From positions 806,001-870,000 of the forward strand of contig NZ_WEGH01000003.1 in assembly GCF_009604375.1 (NCBI RefSeq): 64,000 nucleotides of DNA. Direction: 5' to 3'. Below, in pieces: positions 42,922-50,291 of this stretch. The notes under the pieces were generated by a model that saw nothing but the letters and a program-made list of their open reading frames with translations, made no database searches and was not told the DNA's origin. Each line of letters begins with the position of its first letter. Positions within the stretch are counted from its first letter, which is position 1. Source of the DNA: Actinomadura macrotermitis. GTDB lineage: Bacteria; Actinomycetota; Actinomycetes; Streptosporangiales; Streptosporangiaceae. A program made the position numbers and the translations under genes.

Positions 42922-45222
42922 ATGGAGGACTCCCGGGACGCCGGTACCGGCCGCGGCCACTGGATCACCGTCGGCAAGGCCGCGACCAACAACCTGCGCG
43001 AGGTCAGCGTGCGGATCCCCAAGGGGGCGCTGACGGTCTTCACCGGCGTGTCGGGGTCGGGGAAGTCGTCGCTGGCACTGGACACGGTCGCGGCCGAGGC
43101 GCAGCGGCTGGTCAACGACTCCTATCCGGCGTTCGTGCGCAACCGGCTGCCGCACGCGCACCGGCCGGACGTGCAGACGATCGACGGCCTGACGTTCACG
43201 GTCCTGATCGACCAGCGGCGCTTCGCCGGGAACGCGCGCTCCACGGTCGCGACGGCCACCGACATCGCCCCGCTGCTGCGGCTGGTCTTCTCCCGGGTGG
43301 GCGAGCCGTCGGCCGGCCACTCCCCCGCCTACTCCTTCAACGACCCGAGCGGCATGTGCCCCCGGTGCGAGGGGCTCGGCGTCGTCCAGGACGTCGACGT
43401 CGACGCCATGCTGGACCTGGACAAGTCGATCGACGAGGGCCCGGTGCTGTTCCCGGTGTTCCGGCCGGGCACCTACCGCTGGAAGCGGTTCGCCTACAGC
43501 GGGCTGTTCGACCGCGCCAAGCCGCTGCGCGACTACACCGCGCAGGAGATGCACGACTTCCTGTACGCCGAGGGGATGAAGCCGCCCGACCCCGACCCGC
43601 GCTTCCCCAGGACGGCCCGGTTCGACGGGGTCGTCACGCGCATGCGCGACGCGTTCATCCGCAGGCCGCCCACGTCCATGTCCAAGGAGACCGAGCAGGC
43701 GCTGCACCGGGTGGTCACCGCCCAGCGCTGCCCCCGCTGCCGGGGCCGGCGGCTGAACGAGGCCGCGCTGGCGAGCCTGATCGACGGCCGCTCGATCGCC
43801 GACTGGACCGCGCTGCCGGTGGACCGGCTCCACGACGTCGTCGCCGGCCTGCGCGAGCCGCGGGTGGCGCCCGCCCTGGCCGAGGCGCGCCGGCGGCTGG
43901 AGGCGCTGCGGTCGGTCGGGCTCGGCTACCTGTCCCTGGACCGGGTGTCCTCGACGCTGTCGGGCGGCGAGGCGCAGCGCGTCAAGATCATCCGCTATCT
44001 GGGCAGCCCGCTGAGCTCGGTGACCTACGTCTTCGACGAGCCCAGCAGCGGCCTGCACCCGCACGACGTGCGGCGGCTGACCGAGCTGCTGCTGCGGCTG
44101 CGCGCCGCCGCCAACACCGTGCTGGTGGTGGAGCACCATCCGCAGGTCGTCATGCTCGCCGACCACGTCGTCGACCTCGGGCCGGGCGCCGGCGAGGACG
44201 GCGGCCGGATCCTGTACGAAGGGACGCCCGACGGGCTGCTGCAGACCGGCGGGCCGACGGCGCGCGCGCTGCGCGAACCGGTGACACCGCGCACCGCGAT
44301 CCGCCCCGACCGCGGCCACGTCATGATCCGCGACGCGCGCGAGCACAATCTGCGCGGCATCGACGTGGCCGTCCCGCTGGAGCGGCTCACCGCCGTGACC
44401 GGCGTGGCCGGGTCGGGCAAGAGCTCGCTGATCACCGGGGAGCTGCCCCGGCAGCACCCCGGCTTCACCGTGGTCGGGCAGGAGGCGCTGCGCGGCGGCG
44501 GGCGGTCCACGCCGCTCAGCCAGCTCGGCCTCGCCGAACGGGTGCGCCAGGTCTTCGCCGCCGCGTCCGGGCTCGCGCCCGCCTGGTTCAGCTTCAACTC
44601 CAAGGGCGCGTGCCCGGTGTGCAAGGGGCGCGGCTTCATCACCACCGACCTGGCGTTCCTCGACGACGTCGCCACCCCCTGCGAGGAGTGCGAGGGGGCC
44701 CGCTTCAACCCGCGGGCGCTGGCGGTGCGCGTCGGCGGCGCGTCCATCGCCGACGTCCTGGCCGCGTCCCCGGGCGCGCTCGCCGAGCTGTTCGCCGGCC
44801 ACGCCGACATCGTCGCGCGGCTCGGCTGGATGCGGCGCGTCGGCCTCGGCTACCTGGCCGTCGGGCAGCCTCTGGACACCCTGTCCGGCGGCGAGAAGCA
44901 GCGCCTGCTGCTGGCCCGGCACCTGGGGGACGTGGGCCGGGGGCACGGGCAGCGCATCGTCCTGGACGAGCCCACCACCGGGCTGCACGGCTCCGACGTG
45001 GACCGGCTGCTCGCCCTGTTCGACGAGCTGGTCGACGACGGCGCCACCCTCGTCGTGGTCGAGCACGACCTGCGGGTCGTCGCGCACGCCGACCATGTCA
45101 TCGACATCGGCCCCGGCGCCGGCGACGACGGCGGGCGCGTGGTCTTCCAGGGCCCGCCCGCCGAACTGGCCGCCGCGGACACCTTCACCGGCGAGGCCCT
45201 CGCCGCCCTGTCCCGGCGGTGA
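42922..45222 (+). CDS. UvrA-like ABC ATPase (DrrC/UvrA2 class)
   Basis: 766 residues, against about 950 for housekeeping UvrA. Two ABC halves: Walker A GVSGSGKSS and GVAGSGKSS, signatures LSGGEAQRVK and LSGGEKQRLL, and Walker B VFDEPSSGLHP and VLDEPTTGLHG. Zinc clusters CPRCEG, CPRCRG and CPVCKG/CEEC remain. It is too short for the full UvrB-binding region, so it fits the UvrA paralogues such as DrrC that strip bound drugs from DNA in antibiotic producers. Next to a peptide locus, a self-protection role is possible but the two units are separated by a terminator. Confidence 0.87.
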   Translation: MEDSRDAGTGRGHWITVGKAATNNLREVSVRIPKGALTVFTGVSGSGKSSLALDTVAAEAQRLVNDSYPAFVRNRLPHAHRPDVQTIDGLTFTVLIDQRRFAGNARSTVATATDIAPLLRLVFSRVGEPSAGHSPAYSFNDPSGMCPRCEGLGVVQDVDVDAMLDLDKSIDEGPVLFPVFRPGTYRWKRFAYSGLFDRAKPLRDYTAQEMHDFLYAEGMKPPDPDPRFPRTARFDGVVTRMRDAFIRRPPTSMSKETEQALHRVVTAQRCPRCRGRRLNEAALASLIDGRSIADWTALPVDRLHDVVAGLREPRVAPALAEARRRLEALRSVGLGYLSLDRVSSTLSGGEAQRVKIIRYLGSPLSSVTYVFDEPSSGLHPHDVRRLTELLLRLRAAANTVLVVEHHPQVVMLADHVVDLGPGAGEDGGRILYEGTPDGLLQTGGPTARALREPVTPRTAIRPDRGHVMIRDAREHNLRGIDVAVPLERLTAVTGVAGSGKSSLITGELPRQHPGFTVVGQEALRGGGRSTPLSQLGLAERVRQVFAAASGLAPAWFSFNSKGACPVCKGRGFITTDLAFLDDVATPCEECEGARFNPRALAVRVGGASIADVLAASPGALAELFAGHADIVARLGWMRRVGLGYLAVGQPLDTLSGGEKQRLLLARHLGDVGRGHGQRIVLDEPTTGLHGSDVDRLLALFDELVDDGATLVVVEHDLRVVAHADHVIDIGPGAGDDGGRVVFQGPPAELAAADTFTGEALAALSRR

Positions 45223-45244
45223 GGGCATGCGCTTGGATACCGGG

Positions 45245-45694
45245 ATGGAGCTGATCAAATACTTCGCCCCGGAGCAGTTCGCCGCGGGTCTGGAGTCCTG
45301 GGGCTGGATCGGGCTGGACGGCAAGGCGCCCGTGTTCGCCTCGGTGTTCGGGGACGTCCTCCTGCGGGCGGCGGACGGCCTCTGGTGGCTCGACACGCTG
45401 CAGGGCGAGCTCACCAGGCCGTGGCAGAGCACCGAGGAGGTGGAGGCGGCGCTGAACACCGCGGACGGCCAGGAGCACTACCTGCTGGCCGGCCTGGCGC
45501 GGGCGGCCTGGGAGCGCGGCCTGGTGCCGGCGGACGGGGAGGTCTACGACTTCACCCACCCGCCGGTCCTCGGCGGCGAACTCGACCCGGACAACCTGGG
45601 CGTGATCGACTTCGCCACCGGGCTGAACATCGCCGGGCAGATCCACGACCAGGTGCGCGACCTGCCGCCCGGCACGCCCATCACCTTCGCCTGA
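45245..45694 (+). CDS. DUF1851 / T6SS immunity Tdi1-like protein
   Basis: 149 residues from ATG 45245 (ATG 45227 would add six residues; neither has a strong ribosome site). Family blocks: PVFASVFGDVLLRAADGLWWLDTL, YLLAGLARAAW, EVYDFTHPPVLGGEL and LNIAGQIHDQVRDLPPGTPI. The family includes the immunity protein of the Tde/Tdi effector pair, but most actinomycete copies are orphan housekeeping-like proteins. No toxin gene is adjacent. It follows the UvrA-like gene by 22 bases. Confidence 0.72.
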   Translation: MELIKYFAPEQFAAGLESWGWIGLDGKAPVFASVFGDVLLRAADGLWWLDTLQGELTRPWQSTEEVEAALNTADGQEHYLLAGLARAAWERGLVPADGEVYDFTHPPVLGGELDPDNLGVIDFATGLNIAGQIHDQVRDLPPGTPITFA

Positions 45695-45697
45695 CCG

Positions 45698-46306
45698 TCA
45701 GGCGGCGCGGCCGGCCTTGAGCAGGGCGGCGGTCCCGGCGACGCGGCGGGCCTGGTGCCGGGCCGCCGCCAGGGCCACCTCGCCGGGCGGGCCGTCGCCG
45801 GCCGTGTGGGAGGCGCCGTAGGGGTTGCCCGCCTGGAACTGGACGGGGTCGGTGTAGCCGGGCGGCACGATGATCCCGCCCCAGTGGTAGAAGGTGTTGG
45901 CCAGCGCCAGGAGGGTGCTCTCCTGCCCGCCGTGGGCGGTGTTGGAGGCGGTGAAGGCCGAGTACACCTTGCCGGCGAGCCCGCCCTGGTACCAGAGGGC
46001 GCCGGTCGTCTCGACGAACGCCCGGAGCTGGCTGGCCGGGTTGCCGAAGCGGGTGGGGGTGCCGAACAGCACCGCGTCGGCCCACACCAGGTCGTCGTGA
46101 CCCGCCACGGCGACGCCGGCGGTGTCCTGCAGGTGCCGCGCCCAGGCGGGGTTGGCGTCGATCGCCTCGCGCGGGGCCTGCTCGGCGACCCTGCGCAGCC
46201 GCACGCGCGCGCCGGCCTTCTCCGCGCCCTCGGCGGCGGCCTGCGCCAGGGCGTGCACGGTGCCGGTGGCGCTGTAGTAGATGATCGAGAGGTTGACTGG
46301 CTGCAT
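45698..46306 (-). CDS. WrbA-like flavodoxin/NAD(P)H:quinone oxidoreductase
   Basis: 202 residues from ATG 46306, with GGAAGGA 8 bases upstream. FMN-binding loop YYSATGTVHALAQ, GTPTRFGNPASQLRAF, then FTASNTAHGGQESTLL, all typical of WrbA. It reduces quinones by two electrons. It is divergent from an ECF41-type sigma factor and faces a CCTCACA-N16-CGTC promoter, so it is the oxidoreductase partner in the ECF41 pair, like the AhpD-like gene at 34502. Confidence 0.88.
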   Translation of the reverse strand: MQPVNLSIIYYSATGTVHALAQAAAEGAEKAGARVRLRRVAEQAPREAIDANPAWARHLQDTAGVAVAGHDDLVWADAVLFGTPTRFGNPASQLRAFVETTGALWYQGGLAGKVYSAFTASNTAHGGQESTLLALANTFYHWGGIIVPPGYTDPVQFQAGNPYGASHTAGDGPPGEVALAAARHQARRVAGTAALLKAGRAA

Positions 46307-46341
46307 GCCGGGGTCCTTCCGTCGCGGGTCCTGCCGGGTAC

Positions 46342-46368
46342 GACGACGCGGCCCCGCGCGATGTGAGG
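46342..46368 (-). promoter_or_regulatory. ECF41-like promoter for the WrbA gene
   Basis: Minus-strand CCTCACA (46368-46362), 16-base spacer, CGTC (46345-46342). It is the mirror image of the plus-strand promoter, sharing the 18-bp palindrome GATGTGAGGCCTCACATC (46360-46377) as both -35 elements. Confidence 0.75.
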
Positions 46369-46395
46369 CCTCACATCCGGGGGCGCCGTCTCGTC
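46369..46395 (+). promoter_or_regulatory. ECF41-like promoter for the second sigma factor gene
   Basis: CCTCACA (46369-46375), 16-base spacer, CGTC (46392-46395). The spacing and -10 match ECF41 exactly; the -35 differs from TGTCACA in the first three bases, which may give this sigma factor its own specificity. Confidence 0.75.
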
Positions 46396-46430
46396 GTAGC
46401 GGTGAAGGCGGAGCGACCGAGGGAGCCGAC

Positions 46431-47303
46431 ATGACCGATCCGGGCCTGAGCGCGATCATGAGCGAGCGGCGGCAGCTGATCAACCTGGCCTACCGGCTCC
46501 TCGGCTCCCTGGCCGAGGCCGAGGACGTGGTGCAGGAGACCTATGTCCGCTGGTACGCCATGTCCCCGGAGCGGCGGGAGGCGGTCGAGTCGGTCGGCGG
46601 CTGGCTGACGCGGGTCGCCGGCCGCATCTGCCTGGACGTGCTCGGCTCGGCGCGGGCCCGGCGGGAGCGCTACGTGGGCGAATGGATCCCCGAGCCGCTG
46701 CCCGACCGGTCCGGTGACCCGGCGGACCGGGTCACCCTGGACGAGTCGGTCAGCATGGCCTTCCTCGTCGTGCTGGAGGCGATGACCCCGGCCGAGCGGG
46801 TCGCGTTCGTCCTGCACGACGTCTTCCGCTACCCCTTCGCCGAGATCGCCGAGATCGTCGGCCGCACCCCGGCGGCCTGCCGCCAACTGGCCGCCTCGGC
46901 CCGCCGCCGTGTCCGCGCCGGGCGGGCCCCCGCCGCCCCGGCAGCGCGGCACGCGGACGTCGTCCGGGACTTCAGGCGGGCCTGGCAGGCCGGGGACATC
47001 GGCGCCCTCATCGGCCTCCTCGCCCCCGGCGTCGTCGCGACCGGCGACGGCGGCGGGTTCGTCAGCGCCGCCCTGCAGCCGGTCGAGGGCGCGGACCCGG
47101 TGGCGCGTTTCTTCGCCGACCGGGCGGCCGCGGCGTCCGGCGTGACGATCTCGGAGTGCACGGTCAACGGCCGTCCCGGCCTGGTGGCCCGGCAGAACGG
47201 CGTCCCGGTGTCGGTGATGGCGTTCGAGGTCACCGACGAGGGGATCACGCACATCTGGGCGGTGCTGAACCCCGACAAGCTCCGCCTGTGGGCGGCCGCC
47301 TGA
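46431..47303 (+). CDS. ECF41-type RNA polymerase sigma factor (SigJ-like)
   Basis: 290 residues from ATG 46431 (GAGGGAG a few bases upstream). Region 2: INLAYRLLGSLAEAEDVVQETYVRW; region 4: MTPAERVAFVLHDVFRYPFAEIAEIVGRT; C-terminal SnoaL-like domain (GVVATGDGGGFVSAALQPVEG to IWAVLNPDKL). It is the second of its kind in the window and divergent from WrbA. The two paralogues and their -35 elements differ together, consistent with insulated regulons. The signal is unknown. Confidence 0.9.
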   Translation: MTDPGLSAIMSERRQLINLAYRLLGSLAEAEDVVQETYVRWYAMSPERREAVESVGGWLTRVAGRICLDVLGSARARRERYVGEWIPEPLPDRSGDPADRVTLDESVSMAFLVVLEAMTPAERVAFVLHDVFRYPFAEIAEIVGRTPAACRQLAASARRRVRAGRAPAAPAARHADVVRDFRRAWQAGDIGALIGLLAPGVVATGDGGGFVSAALQPVEGADPVARFFADRAAAASGVTISECTVNGRPGLVARQNGVPVSVMAFEVTDEGITHIWAVLNPDKLRLWAAA

Positions 47304-47316
47304 CCCGCACGGTCCC

Positions 47317-48309
47317 TTATCGCGCGTCGCGCAGCTTGAGCACGTAGGTCGCGGTGAGCGCGACGGCGCGGTCCTCGTCCTGTGTCAGGCCGGTGAGGGC
47401 GCGGGTCGCCGTGCTTCCCGGGATGTCCGCGAGCGCCTGGGTCAGCCGCCGGCGTGCGGGCGGGCCGGCGGCGGCGAGGCGGTCGGCGAGCCCGGCGGCG
47501 ATCCGGTCCGCCAGCGCGGGATCGCCGGCCAGCGCGCTCAGCGCGTCGGCCGCATCGGCGTCGTTCGCGCCCTCGACGATCATGTCGGTGAGCGCCGGGA
47601 CCGCGTCGGCCGCGCCGCGTGCCCCGAGCGCCGGCGCCGCGTGCCTGCGGACCGCGACGTCGGAGTCGGCGAGGGCGTCCCGCAGCAGCGCGGTCGCCGC
47701 GCCGCCCGGGATCTCGGCGATGGCCTGGACGGCGCGTTCGCGCACCTCGGCCACCGGCGAGCCGAGGCCCTCCGCCAGCAGCGCCAGCCCGCCGTCGCCC
47801 GAGCGCGCCAGGGCCCAGCGCAGGGCTCCGGCGACGTTCGGGTCCGTCTCGCTCAGCGCCGCCTCCACCAGGGCCTCCACCGGGACCTCCTCGGCCGAGG
47901 ACAGCGCCCCGCGCTGGCGTTTGCCGGCGCTCTCCGACCCCAGCGCCTGGAGGAGCGCGACGATCTGCAGGACGTCCTCCCAGCCCGCGGGCTCGGTAGC
48001 GTCGATCCGGCGCAGCCGGGTGAGCAGCTCCGTCTCGGCCGCGATGCGCTCCCGCGTCCGGCGGATGAGGTCGTCGACGAGGGCCGCGGGCGTGAAGCCG
48101 GGGTCGTCCAGGGCGCGCCCGACCTCGCGCAGCGACAGCCCCAGCGAGCGCAGGCTCTCGATGTGGAAGATCCGCCGGATGTCCGCGCCGGAGTACTCGC
48201 GGTAGCCGGCGCCGGTGCGGCCCGTCGGCCGCACCAGGCCGAGCGACTCGTAGTGCCTGAGCATGCGGGCGCTGACGCCGGACCGCCGCGCCACGTCGCC
48301 GATCAGCAC
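47317..48309 (-). CDS. MerR regulator fused to HEAT repeats
   Basis: 330 residues. The N-terminal MerR head (1-70: MLIGDVARRSGVSARMLRHYESLGL, YREYSGADIRRIFHIESLRSLGLSL) and dimer helix (to about 120) are followed not by a ligand domain but by an alpha-solenoid of HEAT-like repeats (about 150-330: AVQAIAEIPGG, ALADSDVAVRRHAAPALGARG and similar). It lies 3 bases after a separate HEAT-repeat gene, so the two are co-expressed. The solenoid is likely a protein-binding or force-sensing effector; the signal is unknown. Confidence 0.82.
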   Translation of the reverse strand: MLIGDVARRSGVSARMLRHYESLGLVRPTGRTGAGYREYSGADIRRIFHIESLRSLGLSLREVGRALDDPGFTPAALVDDLIRRTRERIAAETELLTRLRRIDATEPAGWEDVLQIVALLQALGSESAGKRQRGALSSAEEVPVEALVEAALSETDPNVAGALRWALARSGDGGLALLAEGLGSPVAEVRERAVQAIAEIPGGAATALLRDALADSDVAVRRHAAPALGARGAADAVPALTDMIVEGANDADAADALSALAGDPALADRIAAGLADRLAAAGPPARRRLTQALADIPGSTATRALTGLTQDEDRAVALTATYVLKLRDAR

Positions 48310-48312
48310 CGC

Positions 48313-48960
48313 CTAACCTTCCTGGCCGAGGGCGACAAGGCGCTTGGCCTCCTCGATCGCGGCCTCGAACCCGGCCTCGGGGTCGCACGCCAGCCGCTCG
48401 GTGGCGATCGCGTGCCGGCGCACGCGCGGGTCGGGGCCGGTCGCCGCGGCGCGCAGGACCGGCGCGCCCGCCTCGCCGAGCGCGATCAGCGCCTGGCTGA
48501 GGCTCAGCCGCGTCGCCCGCCCGCCGCGCCCGAGCTGCGCCGCCAGCGCCGCGGCCAGCGCGGGCTCCCCGCCTTCGGGCACGAGGACGACGGCCGCCCG
48601 CCACGCGCTCCGCGCCACCTCGTCGTCGGCGTCGGCCAGCAGCTCCGGCGTGATCGCCGGCCACGCCCGCCGGTCGCCGATCTTGGACAGTGTGTGCAGC
48701 GCCTGGCTGCGCGCCTGCGCGCGCTCCGCACGCAGTTCGGCGACGAGCCCGGGGACCGTCAGCGCCGCCGGGTGGCGGGTGAGCGCCCAGGTGAGCATGT
48801 CGCGGACGAAGAAGTCGGGCTCGACCGCGCACCGCTCGATCAGCGTGCCGACGAGCCCCGGGGCAGGGGCCGTGCCGGCCGCCATCGCCGCCCGCAGCCG
48901 CACCGACGAATCGCTGTGCTCCAGCCCCTGCTGAATCCGCGTCGTGTTCTGTTCCGACAT
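48313..48960 (-). CDS. HEAT-repeat protein, partner of the MerR-HEAT fusion
   Basis: 215 residues from ATG 48960, made almost wholly of short helical pairs with the HEAT pattern (VRLRAAMAAG, EVARSAWRAAVVLVPEGG, DPRVRRHAIATERLA). It begins an operon with the MerR-HEAT regulator and shares its repeat type, so direct interaction is plausible. The promoter has the unusual 19-bp MerR spacer, suggesting autoregulation, and the message would be leaderless. Confidence 0.78.
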   Translation of the reverse strand: MSEQNTTRIQQGLEHSDSSVRLRAAMAAGTAPAPGLVGTLIERCAVEPDFFVRDMLTWALTRHPAALTVPGLVAELRAERAQARSQALHTLSKIGDRRAWPAITPELLADADDEVARSAWRAAVVLVPEGGEPALAAALAAQLGRGGRATRLSLSQALIALGEAGAPVLRAAATGPDPRVRRHAIATERLACDPEAGFEAAIEEAKRLVALGQEG

Positions 48961-48966
48961 GGCCAC

Positions 48967-48997
48967 AGTGAAGCCCTTGTCACCGTGTCAAGGTCAA
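48967..48997 (-). promoter_or_regulatory. MerR-type promoter with a 19-bp spacer and internal operator
   Basis: On the minus strand TTGACC (48997-48992), 19 bases, TTCACT (48972-48967), then 6 bases to the ATG. The spacer region carries the near-perfect dyad CCTTGTCACCGTGTCAAGG (48975-48993, one mismatch). Over-long spacers with a central dyad are the hallmark of promoters twisted by MerR proteins. Confidence 0.7.
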
Positions 48998-49638
48998 GCT
49001 CGGTTCGCCCAGCGGCCGGTAAAGAGCTCCATGCCGGGCGGCGGGCCGGGCAGCGGACCGTGCCCGGGCCGCAGCCCGTCGAGCGCCATCGCGATCAGCC
49101 GGCGGCGGGCCCCGGCGGCGGCGGGGAGCAGGTCGTCGCGGCCCTGCTTGCGCAGCTGGTCGACCACCGGGGAGCGGCCGAGCTGCTCGATGAGCAGGGA
49201 GATGTCGACCGCGGTCACGTCGGCGCGCAGGACGCCGGCCTCGTGCGCCCGCCGCACCAGCTCGCCGAGCAGCCCGTCGCCGCGGGTCGCCTTGGCGCTC
49301 ATCTCCGCGGTCACCTCGATGGTGCCGGCGACGGGCGCCAGCGAGCCCTGCCCGAACTCGGCGCAGCCGCGGACGAACCCGGCCAGCCCAGCCCACGGGT
49401 CCGGGTCGGCCAGGCCCCGCTCGGCCGCCTCGTTCCACTGGTCGAGCGACATCAGGCTGAGCCGCTGGAACAGCTCCTCCTTCGTCTTGTAGCGGCGGTA
49501 GAGGCTGCCGATGCCGACGCCGGCCCGGGCCGCGATGGCGGCGACGGAGGCGTGCGCGCCGTCCTCGGCGAGCACGTCGCGGGCGGCCTGGAGCAGCGCG
49601 CGGTCGTTGCGCTCGGCGCGGTCTCTGCGGGTGGACAT
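48994..49638 (-). CDS. TetR family repressor
   Basis: 214 residues from ATG 49638. Helix-turn-helix: HASVAAIAARAGVGIGSLYRRYKTKEELFQRL (about 30-61); C-terminal domain of the 'SBP56/TetR_C_33-like' broad type. Divergent from the small SnoaL-like gene; two 17-bp dyads lie between. Its 3' end runs into the MerR-type promoter of the HEAT operon. Confidence 0.88.
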   Translation of the reverse strand: MSTRRDRAERNDRALLQAARDVLAEDGAHASVAAIAARAGVGIGSLYRRYKTKEELFQRLSLMSLDQWNEAAERGLADPDPWAGLAGFVRGCAEFGQGSLAPVAGTIEVTAEMSAKATRGDGLLGELVRRAHEAGVLRADVTAVDISLLIEQLGRSPVVDQLRKQGRDDLLPAAAGARRRLIAMALDGLRPGHGPLPGPPPGMELFTGRWANRA

Positions 49639-49659
49639 CGGCACGGAGCCTACCAGTTG

Positions 49660-49707
49660 CGGAGTGGATCGCTCCGGCATACTCTCAAACCGGAGCGAAT
49701 CGCTCCG
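49660..49707. promoter_or_regulatory. two TetR operators spaced by three helical turns
   Basis: CGGAGTG-GAT-CGCTCCG (49660-49676, one mismatch) and CGGAGCG-AAT-CGCTCCG (49691-49707, perfect), start to start 31 bp. They sit in the divergent gap between the TetR gene and the SnoaL-like gene. Confidence 0.75.
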
Positions 49708-49725
49708 TTAGCTGAGGAGAGTGCC

Positions 49726-50091
49726 GTGAACCCCGAGATCGAAGCGATCGAGCAGATCGTCCGCGACGCCGAGAGGCTGCAGGGCGACGTCGCCGGATTC
49801 ACCGGGCTGCTGACCGAGGAGGTGTCCCTGGTCAACTTCACCGGGATCCGGCTGCACGGCCGCGACCAGGTCGAGAAGGTGATGACCGAGGCGCTGCGCA
49901 CCCCGCTGAAGGACGTGACGACCACCAACGAACTGCTGCGCGTCACCTTCCTGCGCCCGGACGTGGCGGTGGCCGACCTGCTCAAGCACGTCCACGACGG
50001 CCGCACCGGCGCACTGACGTTCGTGCTGGTCAAGGACGCCGGCACCTGGCGGATCGCGCTGGCCCAGACCACCCCGGTGGTGACGCCATGA
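49726..50091 (+). CDS. SgcJ/EcaC-type SnoaL-like protein
   Basis: 121 residues from GTG 49726 with GAGGAGAG at 49714-49721. Small alpha+beta NTF2-like barrel: EAIEQIVRDAERLQ, LLTEEVSLVNFTGIRLHGRDQVEKVM, VAVADLLKHV, and TWRIALAQTTPV. Members bind or modify small hydrophobic compounds. It is transcribed toward a collapsed NmrA gene and under TetR control; the intact version of this operon type usually senses or handles redox-active compounds. Confidence 0.75.
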   Translation: MNPEIEAIEQIVRDAERLQGDVAGFTGLLTEEVSLVNFTGIRLHGRDQVEKVMTEALRTPLKDVTTTNELLRVTFLRPDVAVADLLKHVHDGRTGALTFVLVKDAGTWRIALAQTTPVVTP

Positions 50092-50291
50092 GCACCGCCC
50101 TGGTCATCGGCGCCACCGGGCAGCAGGGCGGCGCCACCGCGCGCCACCTGCTGCACCACGCGGGCGCCGAACTCACCTTCGCCGAGGTGGCCCGGATCGT
50201 CCCGGCGGGCCCTGCGTCGGCCGGGCCCCGGTTCAGAGCATGGCGAGGCCCTTGGCGATGCCGTTGCGCTGGATCTCCGATGTGCCGGTGA
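50088..50291 (+). pseudogene. NmrA-like NAD(P)-binding gene remnant
   Basis: The reading starts STALVIGATGQQGGATARHLL (residues 2-22), a complete NmrA-type nucleotide loop, then jumps to AGAELTFAEVARIV, which resembles the C-terminal region of such proteins (about 250 residues missing), and runs out of frame into the 3' end of the acyl-CoA dehydrogenase gene. ATG 50088 overlaps the preceding stop. It is a deletion product rather than a whole gene. Confidence 0.7.

Noticed and set aside
45245..45694. Type VI secretion island
   Set aside because: No effector, Hcp, VgrG or sheath genes occur; DUF1851 proteins are common as orphans.
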